The notes under the pieces: generated by a model
What the model was told of the DNA's origin: nothing
Database searches by the model: none
The model's input: only the letters and a program-made list of their open reading frames with translations
Assembly: GCA_031269635.1 (NCBI GenBank)
Contig: JAISYY010000403.1
Location: 1-16,106, forward strand
Source: Tannerella sp.
GTDB lineage: Bacteria; Bacteroidota; Bacteroidia; Bacteroidales; Tannerellaceae
DNA: 16,106 nt
Reading direction: 5' to 3'
Part shown: positions 15,342 to 16,106 of the stretch, piece by piece
Layout of the letters: each line of letters begins with the position of its first letter
How positions within the stretch are numbered: the first letter of the stretch is position 1
Translations under genes and position numbers: made by a program

Positions 15342-15811
15342 CTTAATTGAATTTGAGTTTTCTCCAACGCTTTGGACAGATAGTAACCGGAAGAAATTTT
15401 CCTGTCAATATGTTTTATGTTTTCAACCATTTTATTATATGATTCCGGTGAAATGAAAGAAAATACTGCGTCCAGTTCTTCTAACGACCGGATATACAGG
15501 GAGGCTTTGTGAGGGTTGTTTATCTTTAAGTATTCCCCGAAACTGCCTGTACAGGAAGATGTTGATTCGCCGTCCCATATCAGGCCGACGTTTGCACAGA
15601 CATTCTCAATCAGCTGATCGGAATGTACAACGCCGTTGTATTTAAAACGTTCGCTGTCCTTTATCCGGTTTGCCTCGAAACCGGTATCGTAAAGTTCAAA
15701 CTGCCATCCTGACAGTATCCTATCCAGGGAATACAGGAATTGATTTTTCCGATAGCTTAAGGCTTCGGCATATACGACTTTGACGGACTGCTGGTCAAAG
15801 AGGCGATGCTT
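15260..15811 (-). pseudogene. Remnant of a Bacteroidetes sugar (galactofuranosyl-like) transferase
   Basis: Reading leftward, VVYAEALSYRKNQFLY, LYDTGFE, NVGLIWDGES, GSFGEYLKINNPHKASLYIR and SLEELDAVFSFI follow the C-terminal half of a family of capsule/LPS sugar transferases (galactofuranosyltransferase-like) that I recall as about 330 residues. Three signs of decay are seen. The N-terminal half, about 150 residues, is missing, with unrelated sequence upstream. About 27 residues normally between SLYIR and the SLEELD helix (the conserved LPVIxW and AAxAxF segment) are deleted in frame. The conserved Gly of VVYAGxL is Glu. The last 20 or so codons are AT-rich and may be read-through past the original stop. 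Family assignment is from memory and is moderately secure; loss of function is an inference. Confidence 0.6.
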
Positions 15812-15839
15812 TGTACGGTTAATAATAAAAATAACGCCG

Positions 15840-15868
15840 CAAAGATATAATATCTTTGGCAGATTCAA
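15840..15868 (-). promoter_or_regulatory. Promoter-like site upstream of the transferase remnant
   Basis: On the minus strand TTG (15868-15866), an 18-nt spacer and TATCTTTG (15847-15840) fit the Bacteroidetes promoter. The -7 box is half of a near-perfect palindrome, CAAAGATAT-A-ATATCTTTG (15840-15858), so a plus-strand -7 box is also present but without a suitable -33. It would transcribe leftward into the transferase remnant. Confidence 0.45.
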
Positions 15869-15967
15869 CAGGCTGAAATCCTGAAAACCCAAACAAACTG
15901 TAATTTTGCTGTTTCGGGCGGCGGTTATCAAATCGTCAAGCCCTCGAAAATAAATTGCGGGCAAAAA
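15866..15967 (-). pseudogene. Fragment of a MobC/TraG/VirD4-type coupling protein
   Basis: About 34 codons on the minus strand read LPAIYFRGLDDLITAARN, SKITV and CLGFQDFSLL. This closely follows the segment after Walker B in Bacteroides mobilisation protein MobC (TraG/VirD4 type IV coupling ATPase), which I recall as DELPTIYFKGLDNLIATARSNK followed by VAVCLGFQDFSQL. The Walker B Asp-Glu is replaced by Ile-Phe, and no P-loop or C-terminal part is present. It is joined in frame to the transferase remnant only by chance. It is a scar of a mobilisable or conjugative element. The match is from memory, so a search is needed to confirm it. Confidence 0.55.
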
Positions 15968-15980
15968 AATGAGAAAATAA

Positions 15981-16011
15981 TTGCTTTTTAAAATAATAAT
16001 GTATATTTTTG
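15981..16011 (+). promoter_or_regulatory. Promoter at the right edge, plus strand
   Basis: TTG (15981-15983), a 20-nt spacer and TATTTTTG (16004-16011) match the consensus. The sequence through and after the -7 box (TTTGCACCGTC, then NTTA) is the same as at the thi promoter (9033-9043). The predicted start near 16018 leaves a leader of about 38 nt before an ATG at 16056. Confidence 0.6.
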
Positions 16012-16055
16012 CACCGTCATTATGTATCGTTTTATCTTTATTAAACATTTTATTT

Positions 16056-16106
16056 ATGAACTCTATTGAAAGACATTCTACATCTCTATTTGGATTAATT
16101 AACATG
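16056..16106 (+). CDS. Start of an unidentified gene running off the window (partial)
   Basis: Seventeen codons from an ATG, beginning MNSIERHSTS, are open to the window end, with a good promoter upstream. I do not recognise the family from so short a stretch. It is the more plausible gene here than the opposing minus-strand frame, which has lost the features of its two source genes. An ATG at 16022 opens only a 15-codon frame and is less likely. Confidence 0.35.
   Translation, partial: MNSIERHSTSLFGLINM

Noticed and set aside
15260..16105. A 281-codon open frame on the minus strand as one intact protein
   Set aside because: Its C-terminal two thirds follow a sugar transferase with deletions, the middle follows a MobC/TraG segment, and the first 46 codons overlap a plus-strand promoter and gene start. 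It is a mosaic of debris.
1..16106. CRISPR arrays, tRNA or rRNA genes, complete insertion sequences, defence systems
   Set aside because: No regularly spaced repeats, no tRNA-like cloverleaf, no transposase or integrase reading frame, and no defence-family proteins are visible; the only mobile-element trace is the short coupling-protein fragment.

Overview
The window reads as chromosome of a Bacteroidales bacterium, most like the Tannerellaceae/Porphyromonadaceae side of the order, though genus cannot be fixed from sequence alone. The evidence is protein families and gene pairs typical of the order (a ligA - DUF6913-type gene - dapA run, a DUF4270 lipoprotein beside a GT5-only glycogen-synthase-like protein and panCD, a thiS-thiE-thiG-thiC-thiH operon). 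It is also the promoters, which match the Bacteroidetes pattern TTTG-N(17-23)-TAnnTTTG, and the near absence of Shine-Dalgarno sequences.

Layout. (1) 1-3541, plus strand: ligA and a small DUF6913-like gene overlap by 4 nt; dapA follows with its own good promoter. (2) 3553-5830, minus strand: a two-gene unit with a degenerate GT5-domain protein first and a DUF4270 lipoprotein second. (3) 6017-7273, plus strand: panC and panD, closed by a clear intrinsic terminator. (4) 7286-8614: a MATE-family exporter. (5) 8615-9028: an AT-rich, apparently gene-free gap with small palindromes and, just before the thiamine promoter, what looks like the 5' half of a second TPP aptamer. (6) 9029-15222: promoter, complete TPP riboswitch with mutually exclusive antiterminator and terminator, then thiD, thiS, a ThiE/TenI-like paralogue, thiE, thiG, thiC and thiH as one tight operon. 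(7) 15223-16106: decayed material. On the minus strand there is a remnant of a Bacteroidetes sugar (galactofuranosyl-like) transferase and, upstream of it, about 34 codons resembling the MobC/TraG/VirD4 coupling protein of mobilisable elements. At the edge a plus-strand promoter leads into a gene that runs off the window.

The thiamine operon makes both halves of the vitamin: ThiC makes the pyrimidine and ThiD phosphorylates it; ThiS, ThiG and ThiH, with tyrosine-derived dehydroglycine, make the thiazole; ThiE joins them; TPP shuts the operon down through the leader. thiF, needed to adenylate ThiS and usual in such operons, is absent here, and the operon ends where the decayed mobile-element and glycosyltransferase sequence begins. 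Most of the window is ordinary core metabolism. The parts worth a second look are the thi leader (including the half-aptamer), the unusual ThiE paralogue, the probably non-catalytic GT5 protein, and the debris at the right edge. I did not find a convincing new multi-gene system.
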